Of a stretch of DNA of 64,000 nt, positions 1 through 10,346 are shown piece after piece. The number at the start of each line of letters is the position of its first letter. Position 1 is the first letter of the stretch. The notes under the pieces were generated by a model. The model worked only from the letters and a program-made list of their open reading frames with translations. It searched no databases and had not been told where the DNA came from. Source of the stretch: Stenotrophomonas maltophilia (GTDB taxonomy: Bacteria > Pseudomonadota > Gammaproteobacteria > Xanthomonadales > Xanthomonadaceae); contig NZ_CP154630.1 of the NCBI RefSeq assembly GCF_039555535.1, forward strand, positions 3,981,001-4,045,000. The letters are read 5' to 3'. The position numbers and the translations under genes were made by a program.

Positions 1-1
1 C

Positions 2-256
2 GTGCGCAGCAGCGACGCTCCCTACCGCTGGAAGATCGAAGCGGCGCCACTGTCGAAGATCGCCAACCGCGAGAAGAAGATGCCGGCCGGCTTCATCCGC
101 CGCGATGGCTTCGGCATCACGGCCAAAGCGCGTGCCTACCTGTCGCCGCTGATCAAGGGTGAAGCCCCGCTGCCCTACGGTGCCGATGGCCTGCCGAAGT
201 ACGTCACGCTGAAGAACGTGGCGGTGAAGCAGAAGCTGCCGCCGTTCGAGGGCTGA
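2..256 (+). CDS. Diphosphate-dependent 6-phosphofructokinase, C-terminal part (partial)
   Basis: Only the last 84 residues are in the window; the gene starts upstream, so base 2 is not its start codon. The tail (KIANREKKMPAGFIRRDGFG, then a Pro/Tyr-rich end) matches what I know of the Xanthomonadaceae PPi-dependent phosphofructokinase. That cytoplasmic enzyme reversibly phosphorylates fructose 6-phosphate using pyrophosphate instead of ATP. The assignment comes from family recognition of the tail only, since the catalytic GGD region is outside the window. The proton-pumping pyrophosphatase gene hppA lies 1.4 kb downstream on the same strand, a pairing also seen in other bacteria that use PPi in glycolysis. 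Confidence 0.75.
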   Translation: MRSSDAPYRWKIEAAPLSKIANREKKMPAGFIRRDGFGITAKARAYLSPLIKGEAPLPYGADGLPKYVTLKNVAVKQKLPPFEG

Positions 257-258
257 CC

Positions 259-358
259 CGAAAAAGGGGACGGAGGGGATTAAGTCGTATCTGCCCTCTG
301 CCCCCTTCAGCGCCAGCAAAACGTCGAATACGACTTAATCCCCTCCGTCCCCTTTTCG
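259..358. repeat. Long inverted repeat, arms of about 30 bp
   Basis: Left arm 259-290 and right arm 328-358 are near-perfect reverse complements; the only difference is one extra A in the left arm. A 37-nt loop separates them. Each arm carries GGGGACGGAGGGGATTAAG. The unit fills the gap between the phosphofructokinase stop and the ribosome binding site of the next gene. It could act as a transcription terminator or mRNA-processing site. It is probably a dispersed intergenic repeat, but no second copy is in this window. Confidence 0.85.
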
Positions 359-370
359 TGGAGGAACATG

Positions 371-760
371 ATGGCACTGCGTGTTGTTCGACTCGGTACG
401 CCGCGCGCCGCTGGCGAGGGCCTGCGCATCGGCACGGTGCGCAGGCCGCCACGTGGCGTGCCGCGCAGCGAGTTCGCCCGGCAGGACTGGTATGACGTCT
501 GGTTCCCGACACTGTCACCCAGCGCGGAACTGGTGAAGCAGGCGCATGAGGCGAAGACGGCCGCCGACTGGAATGCGTTCTTCCGCCACTACAAGGCGGA
601 GATGAAGGCGCCGGATGCGTCCCACTCGCTGGACCTGCTGGCTGCGATGTCGCAGAACAGCGACCTCAGCGTCGGGTGCTACTGCGAGGATGAGGCGCAC
701 TGCCAGCGCAAGGCGCTGCGCGAGCTGCTGGTGGCGCGTGGGGCGACGCTGGCAGAGTGA
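371..760 (+). CDS. DUF488 family protein
   Basis: This 129-aa soluble protein belongs to DUF488, a small family of uncharacterised cytoplasmic proteins. The best signature is the C-terminal CYCEDEAHCQRKALRELL stretch, which matches the usual DUF488 ending (Cys-Tyr-Cys, acidic, Cys/His, Arg, Leu-rich helix) and may bind a metal. An Arg-rich first third and a WYDVWFPTLSPS segment also fit. There are two adjacent ATGs, at 368 and 371. GGAGG at 360-364 is 3 nt from the first and 6 nt from the second, so I chose 371; starting at 368 adds one Met. The biochemical role is unknown. Confidence 0.8.
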   Translation: MALRVVRLGTPRAAGEGLRIGTVRRPPRGVPRSEFARQDWYDVWFPTLSPSAELVKQAHEAKTAADWNAFFRHYKAEMKAPDASHSLDLLAAMSQNSDLSVGCYCEDEAHCQRKALRELLVARGATLAE

Positions 761-770
761 CGATTGCAGG

Positions 771-794
771 GTTGCCGGCCAGCGGCCGGCACTA
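771..794 (-). repeat. SMAG-type palindrome
   Basis: GTTGCCGGCCAGCGGCCGGC is followed by ACTAC, so on the minus strand the unit starts GTAG and then forms a GCCGGCC stem-loop. This is the architecture of the short GTAG palindromes scattered between Stenotrophomonas genes. It sits between two convergent genes. Confidence 0.75.
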
Positions 795-832
795 CCCGCG
801 GATGACCGCGTGGGTACACCGCCCACGCAATT

Positions 833-1336
833 TCAATTGCAGGCCTTGCCTTCCACCTGCAACTGCGCCGCAAACATCGTCACCTGCGGAATCTGGCCGG
901 CCGCCGCCTGCTTCTTCGCCTCTTCCAGGTAGATGCGCGACTGGCCCTGCCCGTCCAGCTCGACCTTGTTGCTCGACGGCAGCCGCCACACGCGCACCAC
1001 CGCCTGCTGCGCCGGGCACGCAGCGCTGGGCACACGGATCACATCATTGAGCTTCCAGCCCTTGTCGGCACTCGGCTGGGCCTTGGTGTAGTCGACGAAG
1101 CGCGCGCGCGGCTGGCATTGTTCGCTCGTACGCACCGCAGAGAAGCGATACGGTTCGGCGGCCTGGCCGGTGAATGCACCTTCCAGGCGCGCACAGGCCT
1201 CGGGGATCTGCCGCAGCGTATGCACCACGCCTACCGCCTGTGGTGCACCCACGGCGCGCTGCAGTTCCGGGGTTTCCGCCGCGAAGGCCGGCAGCGCCGG
1301 GACCAGGGCGGCGAGCATCAACAGGGAAAGGCGCAT
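833..1336 (-). CDS. Secreted protein of unknown function
   Basis: This is a 167-aa protein I cannot assign to a family. A clear Sec signal peptide covers residues 1-19 ([19 protein letters not shown], then AET), so it should be exported to the periplasm or beyond. The mature part has four cysteines (C48, C74, C107, C166), which could form two disulfides, and no membrane segment or metal-binding motif. It is convergent with the DUF488 gene and divergent from hppA. ATG at 1336 is preceded by GAAGGAG on the minus strand, a strong ribosome binding site. The body could be a small beta-rich fold, but that is a guess. Confidence 0.7.
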   Translation of the reverse strand: MRLSLLMLAALVPALPAFAAETPELQRAVGAPQAVGVVHTLRQIPEACARLEGAFTGQAAEPYRFSAVRTSEQCQPRARFVDYTKAQPSADKGWKLNDVIRVPSAACPAQQAVVRVWRLPSSNKVELDGQGQSRIYLEEAKKQAAAGQIPQVTMFAAQLQVEGKACN

Positions 1337-1644
1337 GGGGTATCTCCTTCAGGACTGTGCGCAGGCTTGCAGAGATTGGCTTAACGGGGTGCAAAGGCCG
1401 TTGGCTCGCGAATCATGCCCAGGGCCCGACGGCATGCGCCGCGGCTCCCAGGCGCCAGTCGAGCATGGCTCGACTCTACAAGTGGCGGCACGCATACTGC
1501 GGGCACCAGGGAATGCTGAACACCGCCATACGTCGGACGACCGCCAAGGTCGGTACGGGTTGGTTCCAGGCTGCAGCCCGTCGTCCCCCTCGTGGTGCCG
1601 TTCATCGCCACTGGATGCCTACATCCATTCTGCGGAGGGGTCTA
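1337..1644. other. Intergenic region between the secreted-protein gene and hppA
   Basis: This 308-bp gap should carry two divergent promoters, but I see no convincing -35/-10 pair. It contains one SMAG palindrome (1457-1479: a Gly/Thr-Cys stem ending ACTCTAC) and, just before hppA, the ribosome binding site GGAGGGG at 1634-1640. A long reading frame crosses it in phase with hppA, but nothing in its translation looks like protein. Confidence 0.5.
1457..1479 (-). repeat. SMAG-type palindrome
   Basis: AGTCGAGCATGGCTCGACT is followed by CTAC; read on the minus strand it is GTAGAGTCGAGCC-ATG-CTCGACT. The GTAG start and central ATG between inverted arms are typical of the family. It is a single copy, oriented away from hppA. 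Confidence 0.8.
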
Positions 1645-3672
<2,028 letters not shown>

Positions 3673-3681
3673 AGGCCTTCT

Positions 3682-3754
3682 GTAGGGCCGAGCCCATGCT
3701 CGGCTCAACGGCTTCGCGGGATCGGAGAACAGCCGAGCATCGGCTCGGCTCTAC
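3682..3754. repeat. SMAG dimer in inverted orientation
   Basis: GTAGGGCCGAGCCCATGCTC (3682 on) and a reverse copy ending GGCTCGGCTCTAC (3731-3754) face each other across about 25 bp. The whole unit can fold into one long hairpin. It lies between the convergent hppA and tonB stops and may serve as their bidirectional terminator. Confidence 0.8.
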
Positions 3755-3758
3755 AAGG

Positions 3759-4478
3759 TCAACGCCCGCGCAGGAAGAACGACACCGGCACCATCACTTC
3801 CACCGGGTCGCCGGCCACTTCGGCCGGCGGCGCCGGTACCGGGCTGGCGCGCTGCACGGTATCCAGCGTCTCCTGGTCGAGCAGTTCGAAGCCGCTGCCG
3901 CGGCCCAGCTTCAATCCGGATACCGCACCATCGCGGGCGACGGCAAAACGCACGTACACCACGCCCTGCTGGCGCAGTCGTTCGGCCTGGCGCGGATAGC
4001 GCCGGTGCTTCTGCAGATGCCCCAGCAGGCGGCCTTCCCAGGTCGCCTCGGCACGACTGCGTTCGCCGGCCGTGGTCTGCGGCGCGGTATAGCGTGCGGC
4101 CGCATCGGCGGCGACCTGCGGCGGTGCGCTGGTCTGCGCGACATTGGCGTCGGCAGTATCCGGCGAGGGCGCCGGCTCAGGTGTGCGCGGCGGCGGCAGG
4201 TCACCCTGCGGCTGCACCGGTGCCTTCGGCTGCTCGCGTAGCGCCGGCTTCGGCGCCTGCCGCTGCTGTTGCTGCTGCAGGGACCCGGTTGCCACCTCGC
4301 GCCGCGGCACCGGGGGCGCCTGTGCCATCGGCGCCAACTCCAGCATCAACGCCGCGGGCGCCGCTACGGTAGCCACCGCCGGTGCGCACGCCGCCCACCA
4401 GCAGGCCACGCCAATCAGCAGCGCATGCACCAGCAGTACGATCGCCAGGCTGGTCGCCCAGCGCCGCAGTCCGCTCAT
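3759..4478 (-). CDS. tonB: TonB energy-transducer protein
   Basis: This 239-aa protein is anchored by one N-terminal membrane helix (residues 9-31). A long Pro/Gln/Ala-rich periplasmic spacer follows (about 45-145, including a Gln run near residue 68), and then a C-terminal TonB fold with HLQKHRRYPRQAERLRQQG followed by a VYVRFAVARDG strand. It carries proton-motive energy from ExbB/ExbD to outer-membrane receptors. Its ATG overlaps the exbD stop (4475-4478), so translation is coupled. It is the last gene of the heme oxygenase-DUF454-exbB-exbD-tonB operon, which makes the neighbouring heme-type receptor its likely partner. Confidence 0.92.
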   Translation of the reverse strand: MSGLRRWATSLAIVLLVHALLIGVACWWAACAPAVATVAAPAALMLELAPMAQAPPVPRREVATGSLQQQQQRQAPKPALREQPKAPVQPQGDLPPPRTPEPAPSPDTADANVAQTSAPPQVAADAAARYTAPQTTAGERSRAEATWEGRLLGHLQKHRRYPRQAERLRQQGVVYVRFAVARDGAVSGLKLGRGSGFELLDQETLDTVQRASPVPAPPAEVAGDPVEVMVPVSFFLRGR

Positions 4479-4900
4479 CGCGCGCCCTGCTCCAGTCCAA
4501 CCAGTGCCACCTTCAGGTAGCCCGCAGCACGCAGCGCATCCAGTGTTGCCATCAATTCACCGTAAGGCACGCGGGTATCGGCGCGCAGGAACAGGCGTTG
4601 CGCGGTGTCGCCGTGGGTGGCTACCTGCAGCGCAGCGGCCAGCCCGTCGCGTGCCACCGCCTGCTCGCCGACACGCAGCGACAGATCGGCCTGCACTGTG
4701 ACGTACACCGGTGCCTGTTCCGGCGGCGTGGCACTGGCACTGCTGGCCGGCAGCTGCACCGGTACCGACACGGTGGCCAGCGGTGCCGCCACCATGAAGA
4801 TGATCAACAGCACCAGCATCACATCGATGAAGGGCGTGACGTTGATCTCGTGCGCTTCTTCCGGCGTGTCGTCGCGGTCGGACGCGGTCCTGATCGCCAT
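4475..4900 (-). CDS. exbD: ExbD-type biopolymer transport protein
   Basis: This 141-aa protein has a short cytoplasmic N-terminus, one transmembrane helix with the family pattern [19 protein letters not shown] (about residues 18-36), and a periplasmic ExbD domain. Asp in PFIDV is the conserved proton-path residue. ExbD works with ExbB as the proton channel that powers TonB. The start lies 9 nt after the exbB stop and the end overlaps tonB by 4 nt, so the three genes are clearly one unit. TolR is the main alternative, but the tonB neighbour and the absence of tolA/tolB favour ExbD. Confidence 0.92.
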   Translation of the reverse strand: MAIRTASDRDDTPEEAHEINVTPFIDVMLVLLIIFMVAAPLATVSVPVQLPASSASATPPEQAPVYVTVQADLSLRVGEQAVARDGLAAALQVATHGDTAQRLFLRADTRVPYGELMATLDALRAAGYLKVALVGLEQGAR

Positions 4901-4909
4901 CGCCGCGCC

Positions 4910-5653
4910 TCAGTGCACCGCACGCAGCGGCGTCGCTGCGCTGCGCGAAGCGGCACGATCGAGATCGCGCGAGACCAGCTGCTGCACGGCCGCCGACAGA
5001 TCGCCAAGCAGCCCCCGCAAGCCGACCAGCACGCGGCTGAAGTGGTTGTAGACCAGTACCGCCGGAATCGCGGCGACCAGGCCGAGCGCGGTGGCCAGCA
5101 GCGCCTCGGCGATGCCGGGCGCGACCACCGCCAGATTGGTGGTGTTGCTGTGGGCGATGCCGATGAAGCTGTTCATGATGCCCCACACCGTGCCGAACAG
5201 GCCCACGAACGGCGCCACCGCACCGATGCTGGCGAGCACGCCGATACCGCGCCGCTGCACGCGTGCGGTTTCCAGCTCGATGCGATCCAACCGCGACGCC
5301 ACGCGTTCCTTGGTGCCGTCGCGGCTGTCCAGCTCCTGCGACAGGCGCAGTTCGGTGCGTGCGGCGTCCAGCATCGCCAGTGCGGTGCCTTGCTGCAGGC
5401 TTGCCGCTTCGCTCTGCGCCGGCAGCTGTGCAGACTGCAGCAACAGCGCGCGCGCCGCCCGCAGCTGCCGCGCTTGCCGGGCCAGTTCCCAGCCCTTGGC
5501 CAGCAGCACGGTCCACGTGGCCAGCGACGCCAACGCCAGCGCGATCATCACGGCCTTCACCACCACATCGGCGGCCAGGTACATGCCCCACGGCGTCAGT
5601 GCGGGGGCAGCCACGGGGGCCAGGTCAGCAGGCAGCATCGTCTCGGGTTCCAT
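4910..5653 (-). CDS. exbB: ExbB-type biopolymer transport protein (MotA/TolQ/ExbB family)
   Basis: This 247-aa inner-membrane protein has three helices: one near residues 25-45 and two in the C-terminal half. The MotA/TolQ/ExbB signature [20 protein letters not shown] (about residues 138-157) is present, followed by [14 protein letters not shown] and an [20 protein letters not shown] helix. It forms the pentameric scaffold of the ExbBD motor. The ATG at 5653 lies 29 nt inside the preceding DUF454 gene; a second in-frame ATG at 5638 is also possible. Neither has a strong ribosome binding site, so expression is probably coupled to translation of the upstream gene. Confidence 0.92.
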   Translation of the reverse strand: MEPETMLPADLAPVAAPALTPWGMYLAADVVVKAVMIALALASLATWTVLLAKGWELARQARQLRAARALLLQSAQLPAQSEAASLQQGTALAMLDAARTELRLSQELDSRDGTKERVASRLDRIELETARVQRRGIGVLASIGAVAPFVGLFGTVWGIMNSFIGIAHSNTTNLAVVAPGIAEALLATALGLVAAIPAVLVYNHFSRVLVGLRGLLGDLSAAVQQLVSRDLDRAASRSAATPLRAVH

Positions 5654-6092
5654 CTGTATCGGGGGGCACGGCACGGCGGCGGGCCGCGCGCGGATCGTTG
5701 GCGTCGTCCACTTCCACCAGCGGCGTGGGTTCAATGCGTGGTGCGGGTCGACTGAGCACATAGCCGGCACTGACCGCGAAGAACAGTCCCACGCCCAGCA
5801 ACAGGCGCCACGACGGATGCGCGCCCCAGCAGAACATCGCGAAGCCGACCGCCATGCCGGCGCTGGCAAAGGCCTTGCCCTTGCGCGACACCGCGCCCTG
5901 CTCGCGCCACAGCCGAAGTGATGGGCCGTAGCGCGGATGCGACAGCAGGCGCTGCTCGAACTTCGGCGAGCTGCGCGCGAAGCAACCCACGGCCAGGATC
6001 AGGAAAATGGTGGTCGGCATCACCGGCAGCAACGCGCCAATCACCCCGAGGCCGACCATCAGCCAGCCCAGCGCGAACCAGAGCCAGCGCAT
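5625..6092 (-). CDS. DUF454 (YbaN-like) inner-membrane protein
   Basis: This 155-aa membrane protein carries the DUF454 core: a first helix with GLGVIGALLPVMPTTIFLIL, then CFARSSPKFEQRLLSHPRYG, and two C-terminal helices (about residues 65-105). The biochemical function of DUF454 is unknown. I start at the ATG at 6092 because MRWLWFALGW begins the first helix directly. The gene sits 31 nt after a heme oxygenase gene and overlaps exbB by 29 nt. That suggests a role linked to heme or iron uptake, but this is inferred from position only. The C-terminal tail after residue 115 is polar and Arg/Asp-rich. Confidence 0.8.
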   Translation of the reverse strand: MRWLWFALGWLMVGLGVIGALLPVMPTTIFLILAVGCFARSSPKFEQRLLSHPRYGPSLRLWREQGAVSRKGKAFASAGMAVGFAMFCWGAHPSWRLLLGVGLFFAVSAGYVLSRPAPRIEPTPLVEVDDANDPRAARRRAVPPDTDGTRDDAAC

Positions 6093-6123
6093 CAGCGCTG
6101 CACCCGCGGGTGGCGGGCGTTCA

Positions 6124-6711
6124 TCAGGCGAATTCCACTTCAACGTGCCCGTGCACGCTGCGGAACGCGGCATCGGCAGCGTCGATCACCTGCTGCTCCT
6201 GCTCGGCGCTCAGCGGCACCGCGTCCAGCGCGGCGGTGAACTCGCGCCAGTGACGGGCGGCGCCATCCGGATGCGCGGCCAGGTGGCGGGCACCGAAGTC
6301 ACGGTCCAGCCCGAGCTTGGCCGCCATCTTGTACAGGATGGTACCGCCCAGGTTGGAGCCTTCGGCCACGTACAGCCAGCCCAGCGCGGCCGGCAACGCG
6401 AGATCCGACGGCAGCGCGGCGATGTCCGCCCCCGGCAGGGTCTGCTCCAGGTCCTGCAGGTCACGTGCCACCTGGGTCAGGCGGCGGCGCTCGCCGAGAT
6501 CGGGCAGCAGTGCGTCCAGTGCAGGGTTGGCGTACAGCGCGTCGATGCTGCGGTGGAAGCGGTACTGCACGCGCAGGAAACGGGCGAAGTTGCTGCGGTC
6601 GGCGAAGATGTCGCCGGCCATGATGCGCTTGTCCAGGGCGCCGTGGCTGTCGCGGGTGGCAGCCTTGAGCCGCAGGCTGCGGCTGTCTTCAGGGGCAATG
6701 TGTGCGTTCAT
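6124..6711 (-). CDS. Biliverdin-producing heme oxygenase
   Basis: This 195-aa soluble all-alpha protein opens heme to biliverdin, CO and free iron. The proximal heme ligand is probably H23 in RDSHGALDKRIM. The distal-side stretch GWLYVAEGSNLGGTILYK (about residues 112-129) is characteristic of the bacterial BphO/PigA-type branch. The ATG at 6711 begins MNAHIAPEDS, and the in-frame sequence upstream is not protein-like. It is the first gene of an operon that continues into DUF454, exbB, exbD and tonB, and it lies next to a HasR-like receptor, so it most likely releases iron from imported heme. A phytochrome-chromophore role is the alternative; no phytochrome gene is in the window. Confidence 0.88.
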   Translation of the reverse strand: MNAHIAPEDSRSLRLKAATRDSHGALDKRIMAGDIFADRSNFARFLRVQYRFHRSIDALYANPALDALLPDLGERRRLTQVARDLQDLEQTLPGADIAALPSDLALPAALGWLYVAEGSNLGGTILYKMAAKLGLDRDFGARHLAAHPDGAARHWREFTAALDAVPLSAEQEQQVIDAADAAFRSVHGHVEVEFA

Positions 6712-6817
6712 GGGGGATGCCAAAGGGGTCGTCGTGCTGTAGACGTTCGCCGCGGGGCTTTCCCCAAGCTCGTCTGCGCCGATAATGAGGCATCCCTTCT
6801 TCCCGCAGGAACCGACG

Positions 6818-7075
6818 ATGATCACCACCGAACCGCGCATGACCAACCTGTTCCTGCAACTGGGCCTGGATGCCAGTGCCGAGGGCATCGCCCGCTTCAT
6901 CCGCGAGCACCAGCTGGCCACCGATGTGGATGTGGTCGAGGCACCGTACTGGAACGATGCCCAGCGCCAGTTCCTGTCTGAATCGCTGCAGGCCGATGCG
7001 GCGTGGAGCACCGTGGTGGATGAGCTGAACGAGTCGCTGCACGAAGATGCAGTGAAGGCCGCGACCGGGCTGTAA
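6818..7075 (+). CDS. DUF2789 family protein
   Basis: This small 85-aa cytoplasmic acidic protein matches DUF2789, a family of about 80 residues with no known function. The N-terminal MTNLFLQLGLDASAEGIARF and the central APYWNDAQRQFLSESLQADA (typically FWSPAQAAFL... in the family) are diagnostic. ATG at 6818 follows GCAGGA with good spacing; a Met six codons further on is also possible. The gene diverges from the heme oxygenase operon across 106 bp. A half-match to an iron-box core (GATAATGA) lies near 6782-6789, too weak to call. Confidence 0.8.
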   Translation: MITTEPRMTNLFLQLGLDASAEGIARFIREHQLATDVDVVEAPYWNDAQRQFLSESLQADAAWSTVVDELNESLHEDAVKAATGL

Positions 7076-7076
7076 G

Positions 7077-7144
7077 CGTTCGCCGGGCATGGCCCGGCGC
7101 TACCGATTACGCGGCACTGTAGATCCACGCCATGCGTGGATGGC
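7077..7144. repeat. Two SMAG palindromes
   Basis: A reversed unit, CGTTCGCCGGGCATGGCCCGGCGCTAC in outline (7077-7103), is followed by a forward unit beginning GTAGATCCACGCCATGCGTG (7121-7144). Each has a GC-rich stem around ATG. They lie between the DUF2789 stop and the receptor stop (convergent genes). Confidence 0.85.
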
Positions 7145-7154
7145 CGGACCCGAT

Positions 7155-7193
7155 GGGGTCAGAGCCCTTTCCGCAGGAAAAGGATCCGACCCC
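7155..7193. repeat. GGATCC-type palindrome
   Basis: GGGGTCAGAGCCCTTTCC (7155-7172) pairs, with three mismatches, with GGAAAAGGATCCGACCCC (7176-7193). Two related, better-paired copies are at 24340-24380 and 26401-26441, so this is a dispersed family distinct from SMAG. Here it lies just after the receptor gene stop and could terminate it. Confidence 0.75.
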
Positions 7194-7213
7194 GCTGGCA
7201 GATCACCCGTGGA

Positions 7214-10132
7214 TCAGTACTTCCAGGTCAACGCCAGGCGCGCGGTGCGGCCCGGGGCCGGCATCACGCCCAGGGCGAGCGGGTCCAGGTAGTAGCGGTC
7301 GGTCAGGTTGTCCACGCCCGCTTCCACCGACCACTGGTCATTGAAGTTCCAGCTGGCGAACAGGTCGACCAGCGTGGTCGGCCGGTACAGCTGCTGGATC
7401 GCCGAGAGGCCAACGTTCCATTCCTTGTCCAGCTTGCTGATCGGGCCGGCGTTGTGGATCACACGGGTACCGAAGGTCAGGCGCTCGTCGAACAGGCGCG
7501 AGCCCAGGGTCAGGTTGACCATGTAGCGAGGCGGGTTCTGCGTGTTTGTGTACGAACCCTCGAAGCCGCCATCCACGCAGTCCGGCGTGCCGGCCAGCTC
7601 CGCGTTCCTGCGCTGCACGCCATAGGCGCGGCGCTCGGCGGCGATGTCCGGCGCGCAGGTCTTGGCCTTGAAGTAGTAGTGCGCGGACAGATCGGCGAAC
7701 ACCTTGCCGCTGTCATAGCTGGACTGGAACTCCAAGCCCGACACCTTGAACTGGTCGACATTGCGGATCAGGCCCGCCGACAGCGTGCGGTAGTCGCGGG
7801 TGATCAGATCGTCGATGCGGGTATCGAAGTAGGCCAGCTTCAGCGCCAGGCGATCACCGGCAGTGAACAGGTCGTAGCGGATGGTGCTCGCGCCGATTTC
7901 CCAACTGCGCGCGCGCTCCGGCTTCAGCTCGCCCACCGGCTTGGCGGCAGTGAACAGGCCCAGCGTGGTCTCGAACAGGCTCGGCAGCTTGGTGCCCTCG
8001 GCGTACTTCACGTAGACCATGGTGTCTTCGCTGAAGCGGTAGGCGACGCTGGCGGTCGGCGAGAACGCGTTGTCGCGACGGCGGATCGGCTGCGACCAGG
8101 TCCAGCTGACCGGCACTTCCAGATCCTGCGGCTTGCCGGCGTCATAGAAGTTCCAGCCCGCGATGTCGGCCACGGTGCCCTTCTTGTACGGCGACGCCAG
8201 CAGCGAGGCCTGGGTGAAATTGCCGTTGGCGTCCGGATACCAGTTCAGCAGCGCGATGCGCTTGGCACGCCACGACGGCAGCGCCGGGTTGCCATTGAGC
8301 AGTTCGGTATAGCGGTACCGGCCCTGCACCTCGTAGGCATCCGGCGTTGCCAGGCGGTTGCGGTCGTGCACATCCACCCGGTTCCAGCGGCCACCGGCCA
8401 GCAGCTCCCAGTGTTCGTCGGGCTGCCACTTCAGCGACGCCACGGCACTGTATTCCTTGCGCTCGGCGTTGCGCAGGAAGCGGTTGTTGACCAGGTCATC
8501 GTGCATGACCGGGCCGGAGCTGCCTGGTGCAATGTCCTCATCGCTGTAGGACAGGCCGTAGTCCAGCGTGAACGCCCCGGCACGGGTGTCGAACTTCGAC
8601 GTGTTGCTTGCATCCAGGTTCAGGCGCTTCTGCCGCAGCGGGTTGCGATACGCATCCTTGTAACCGGGGTCACCGCTGAAGCTCGGGGCGTCATACCACT
8701 CGGTGCGGCGGTCGAAGTACCACGGGGTGATGCCGGTCAGGCTGTTGTACATCACGCTGTCGGTATCGGTGTACGCAGCATTGACACGCAGGTCGACCAG
8801 ATCGCTGTCCGGGTTGAAGCGGTAGCGCAGGTTGTAGCTGTCCATGTCGACATGGCCCGGGTCCCACTGCGGAATGCGATCGCGGTCGACGCGGATGATC
8901 TGCGAGGCCATGATCTCGCCAGCGGTGCCTTCGTAGCGACGGTAACCGGCTTCCAGCGTCTGCGCGTCATCGATGCGCCAGGTGCCTTTGAGCAGCGCCG
9001 ACTTCGAGCGCGACGAGGTGTTGAACACTTCGGTACGCGGCGGATTCAGCGGCGCCAGCGTGCGACGGGTCTGCGGGAAATCATCGTAGCCGTGCTTGCC
9101 GGAGAAGTAGTTGCCGTTGTCACGGTAGGCATAGGCGGCGACCAGATCGAAGCGGTCCCAGTGGCCGGCGCCGGCCACGTTGAAGAACTGGCTGCCGGTA
9201 GCGCTGCGGTCGCTGCGCGGCGCGGCGCTGTAGGCCGGCAGGTTGTTGGCGCTGCCATTGGCCAGGCCGCCACGCACGCGCACGCCGAAGTCGCGCCCCT
9301 CGCGCAGCACGTCACCGATCTTCAGCGTCTCCATTTCGACCACGCCGCCAATGCCACCGGAGGCGTTGGCCTGCAGGCTCGGGCCCTTGGTGATGGTCAG
9401 GCTGGAGATCAGGTCCGGGTCGAGATAGGTGCGCTGCGACTGGCCGGCATAGCCACGGTAGGTGTCCATGCTGGACTGGCCACCGTCGATGATCACCGGC
9501 ACGCGGCCCTGGCCCTGGATACCACGGATGTTGACGTCGAACCCATTGCCCACGCGCGGGTCACCGGCGGTGACGCCGGCCACGCCCTTGACGATGTCGC
9601 CGTTGGAGGTGCCGCGGAAACGCTCCAGCTGCGTGCGGTTGAGCGTGGTGGTGGAACCGACGCTGCGATAGCTGTCGAGCAGCCGCGCTTCGTCACTGCC
9701 TGCGCCGCCGTCGACACGGTCGCCGGCCACGCTGAGCGTATCGGTGACGATCACACCGCTGTCGGCCTGGACCGGCGTTGCCGCTTCCAGGGTCACCGCA
9801 TCGGCACTGACCCGGCGCATCGCCAGCCCGCTGCCCTGCAGCAGCTGCTGCAGCGCCTCGTTGGCCGACAGGCTGCCGTTGACTGCGCGCGAGGTCACTC
9901 CCTGGGCGAGGGTGGCCGGATACACCACCTGCACGCCGGACTGGCGCATGAAGCTGCGCAGTGCTTCGTCCAGCGGCTGCGCCGGAATGTCAAAGCGCTG
10001 CACGGCAGCGTGATTGCCGGTGGCGCTCTGTGCCAGCACGGACGGTGCGGCGCTGGCCAGGCCGGCGGCCAGCAGGGCGATGCACAGGCGGGACGGGCGC
10101 GGCACGCGGCCCAGGCGGTGGGAGTCGAACAT
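7214..10132 (-). CDS. HasR-like TonB-dependent heme receptor with signalling (STN) domain
   Basis: This 972-aa outer-membrane protein has four parts: a signal peptide (about 1-34), an STN signalling domain (about 45-98, RFDIPAQPLDEALRSFMRQS onward), a plug domain (about 130-270) and a 22-strand barrel ending in Tyr (LALTWKY). The plug contains VNIRGIQGQGRVPVIIDGGQ and RTYLDPDLISSLTITKGPS, the pattern I associate with hemoglobin/hemophore receptors of the HasR group. The STN domain implies that ligand binding signals through the adjacent FecR-like protein to the ECF sigma factor. ATG at 10132 starts a sensible signal peptide; the frame opens 17 codons earlier. The heme specificity is inferred from similarity and from the heme oxygenase neighbour. 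No HasA hemophore gene is visible. Confidence 0.85.
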   Translation of the reverse strand: MFDSHRLGRVPRPSRLCIALLAAGLASAAPSVLAQSATGNHAAVQRFDIPAQPLDEALRSFMRQSGVQVVYPATLAQGVTSRAVNGSLSANEALQQLLQGSGLAMRRVSADAVTLEAATPVQADSGVIVTDTLSVAGDRVDGGAGSDEARLLDSYRSVGSTTTLNRTQLERFRGTSNGDIVKGVAGVTAGDPRVGNGFDVNIRGIQGQGRVPVIIDGGQSSMDTYRGYAGQSQRTYLDPDLISSLTITKGPSLQANASGGIGGVVEMETLKIGDVLREGRDFGVRVRGGLANGSANNLPAYSAAPRSDRSATGSQFFNVAGAGHWDRFDLVAAYAYRDNGNYFSGKHGYDDFPQTRRTLAPLNPPRTEVFNTSSRSKSALLKGTWRIDDAQTLEAGYRRYEGTAGEIMASQIIRVDRDRIPQWDPGHVDMDSYNLRYRFNPDSDLVDLRVNAAYTDTDSVMYNSLTGITPWYFDRRTEWYDAPSFSGDPGYKDAYRNPLRQKRLNLDASNTSKFDTRAGAFTLDYGLSYSDEDIAPGSSGPVMHDDLVNNRFLRNAERKEYSAVASLKWQPDEHWELLAGGRWNRVDVHDRNRLATPDAYEVQGRYRYTELLNGNPALPSWRAKRIALLNWYPDANGNFTQASLLASPYKKGTVADIAGWNFYDAGKPQDLEVPVSWTWSQPIRRRDNAFSPTASVAYRFSEDTMVYVKYAEGTKLPSLFETTLGLFTAAKPVGELKPERARSWEIGASTIRYDLFTAGDRLALKLAYFDTRIDDLITRDYRTLSAGLIRNVDQFKVSGLEFQSSYDSGKVFADLSAHYYFKAKTCAPDIAAERRAYGVQRRNAELAGTPDCVDGGFEGSYTNTQNPPRYMVNLTLGSRLFDERLTFGTRVIHNAGPISKLDKEWNVGLSAIQQLYRPTTLVDLFASWNFNDQWSVEAGVDNLTDRYYLDPLALGVMPAPGRTARLALTWKY

Positions 10133-10323
10133 GGGGAACCTGTCAGGTAATCGGTGCCGCAGGCGCGGCGTCATCCGCAACACAGGCGGACACGGCGACG
10201 TACGTGGCGGCGGCGGGTACGTTCGCGGGGTAAGACGGGTGGCGCGGCAGGAACCCCAAGAGGGATTTGCGATCGCGGTGGGTGCCGACCGTTGACCGGC
10301 ACAATGGGATCACCGCGACGATC

Positions 10324-10346
10324 ATCCACGCATGGCGTGGATCTAC
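10324..10346 (-). repeat. SMAG-type palindrome overlapping the anti-sigma gene stop
   Basis: ATCCACGCATGGCGTGGAT is followed by CTAC; on the minus strand it reads GTAGATCCACGCC-ATG-CGTGGAT. It includes the last codon and stop of the FecR-type gene, so the repeat supplies the end of that coding sequence. The hairpin could uncouple transcription of the regulator pair from the receptor gene downstream. Confidence 0.75.

Noticed and set aside
6779..6795. Fur box between the heme oxygenase operon and the DUF2789 gene
   Set aside because: Only the GATAATGA half is recognisable and the other half is poor, so I did not list it as a site.
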